A DNA stretch of 7,176 nucleotides from an uncultured Prevotella sp. (GTDB lineage: Bacteria > Bacteroidota > Bacteroidia > Bacteroidales > Bacteroidaceae): contig USJD01000177.1 in assembly GCA_900554835.1 (NCBI GenBank), positions 1-7,176 of the forward strand, given 5' to 3'. The notes beneath the pieces are model-generated. The model worked only from the letters and a program-made list of their open reading frames with translations. It ran no database searches and was not told the origin of the DNA. The translations under genes and the position numbers were made by a program. Shown here one piece after another: positions 6,798-7,176 of the stretch (position 1 is the stretch's first letter; the number at the start of each line of letters is the position of its first letter).

Positions 6798-6825
6798 GTG
6801 AAGAGTGAAGAACGAAGAGTGAAGA
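6798..6825 (+). repeat. Four-copy 7-base tandem repeat (GTGAAGA) after infB
   Basis: GTGAAGA at 6798-6804 and 6805-6811, ACGAAGA at 6812-6818, and GTGAAGA at 6819-6825 form four head-to-tail heptads, three identical. The array begins 5 bases after the infB stop codon. It is a purine-only strand apart from T and one C. It may be a slippage-prone minisatellite. No function is recognised; it would lie in the 3' untranslated region of infB or in the sufB leader. Confidence 0.8.
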
Positions 6826-6831
6826 ATTCAT

Positions 6832-6860
6832 TTGTCTTTTCGCTCTATCCTATATATAAT
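6832..6860 (+). promoter_or_regulatory. Low-confidence promoter-like pair upstream of sufB
   Basis: TTGTCT (6832-6837) and TATAAT (6855-6860) are 17 bases apart, resembling a sigma-70 promoter of Proteobacteria. A TTTG (6831-6834) overlaps the first box. However, the downstream box lacks the TAnnTTTG form used by the Bacteroidota primary sigma and seen twice elsewhere in this window. It is recorded because no better promoter for sufB is visible in this spacer. Confidence 0.2.
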
Positions 6861-6864
6861 AAGG

Positions 6865-6894
6865 TAGGGATGAGTCCTTTGTGGCTTATCCCTA
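6865..6894 (+). terminator. Hairpin between infB and sufB, possible operon terminator
   Basis: TAGGGATGAG (6865-6874) pairs with CTTATCCCTA (6885-6894) over 10 positions with one G-T wobble, around a 10-base loop. Only three T follow directly, then AGGGTTTAAATAA, so it is a weak intrinsic terminator for the rimP-nusA-infB transcript. The 3' arm CCCTA can alternatively pair with TAGGG at 6897-6901, giving two mutually exclusive hairpins. It could instead be a processing site or a leader element of sufB. Confidence 0.45.
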
Positions 6895-6905
6895 TTTAGG
6901 GTTTA

Positions 6906-6922
6906 AATAACGAAAGGTTATT
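6906..6922 (+). repeat. Short inverted repeat just before sufB
   Basis: AATAAC (6906-6911) and GTTATT (6917-6922) are exact inverted copies around GAAAG, ending 9 bases before the sufB ATG. The only Shine-Dalgarno-like string, AAAGG (6913-6917), lies in the loop and first base of the 3' arm. It could be a weak RNA hairpin presenting that string or a small operator dyad. The stem is mostly A-T, so stability is low. Confidence 0.35.
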
Positions 6923-6931
6923 CTAAATAAA

Positions 6932-7176
6932 ATGGCAGAGAAAGAACAAGAAAAGAATCAGTTTGTCAAGCAGGTGGCTGAGCAGAAATATGAATTCGGC
7001 TTTACTACGGATGTGCATACTGAAATCATAGAGAAAGGACTCAACGAGGATGTTGTGCGCCTCATCTCACAGAAGAAGGGAGAGCCAGATTGGATGCTCG
7101 AATTTCGTCTGAAAGCCTACCATTACTGGAAGACGCTCAAGGAGCCAAAGTGGGGACACGTTCACGTGCCACCTAT
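6932..7176 (+). CDS. sufB: Fe-S cluster assembly scaffold protein SufB, N-terminal part
   Basis: The first 81 complete codons of SufB, cut by the window end. SufB is the scaffold subunit of the SufBCD complex, on which iron-sulfur clusters are built in the cytoplasm with the SufC ATPase and SufD. The visible segments YEFGFTTDVHTEIIEKGLNE, then VVRLISQKKGEPDWMLEFRL and WKTLKEPKWGHVHVPP, match the conserved N-terminal region of SufB. The charged start MAEKEQEKNQFVKQVAEQ is typical in length. The start ATG at 6932 is in an A-rich context, with AAAGG 14 bases upstream. The cluster-coordinating C-terminal part is outside the window, and sufC and sufD would be expected downstream. Whether it shares a transcript with infB is unclear. 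Confidence 0.93.
   Translation, partial: MAEKEQEKNQFVKQVAEQKYEFGFTTDVHTEIIEKGLNEDVVRLISQKKGEPDWMLEFRLKAYHYWKTLKEPKWGHVHVPP

Noticed and set aside
1..7176. Mobile element, CRISPR array, defence island or other novel multi-gene system
   Set aside because: No transposase, integrase, direct-repeat/spacer array or foreign-looking genes are present; every long coding region is a recognised housekeeping family.

Overview
This looks like an ordinary housekeeping segment of a Bacteroidota chromosome, most likely Prevotellaceae (Prevotella/Segatella-like). The lineage call rests on protein flavour (a short NusA without C-terminal acidic repeats, a Bacteroidota-type RimP and an Asn/Gln/Lys-rich IF2 linker), AT-rich translation starts, and promoters with the Bacteroidota -33 TTTG / -7 TAnnTTTG architecture. 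The genus is an inference from memory of protein families, not from a search.

Layout. Positions 1-46 hold the 5' half of a tRNA-Asn(GTT) on the minus strand, cut by the window edge. The AT-rich divergent spacer (47-263) carries a well-formed minus-strand promoter for that tRNA, phased A/T tracts behind it, and a plus-strand -7-like box for the next gene. A secreted S41 carboxy-terminal processing protease follows (264-1928), with an intact Ser/Lys/Gln catalytic set. The spacer 1929-2131 holds a weak terminator-like element, a consensus promoter and a leader with a strong hairpin plus T-rich tract. Next come rimP (2132-2599), nusA (2603-3865) and infB (3923-6793), all on the plus strand. The 138-base spacer after infB has a four-copy 7-base tandem repeat and two hairpins. 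It leads into the first 81 codons of sufB (6932 to the window end).

How the genes fit together. rimP-nusA-infB is the widely conserved operon joining 30S maturation (RimP), transcription elongation/termination (NusA) and translation initiation (IF2). rimP and nusA are 3 bases apart and probably translationally coupled; infB follows 57 bases later with its own purine-rich ribosome-binding stretch. The operon promoter at 2038-2069 shows that the rimP start must be the ATG at 2132, not the longer in-frame TTG reading at 2039. sufB begins the Fe-S cluster assembly (SUF) genes and may be a separate unit or be reached by readthrough from infB.

I found no mobile element, CRISPR array, phage gene or new multi-gene system. 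The most interesting signals are regulatory: a terminator-like hairpin in the leader of the operon encoding NusA, phased A/T tracts behind a tRNA promoter, and a structured infB-sufB spacer with competing hairpin arms.
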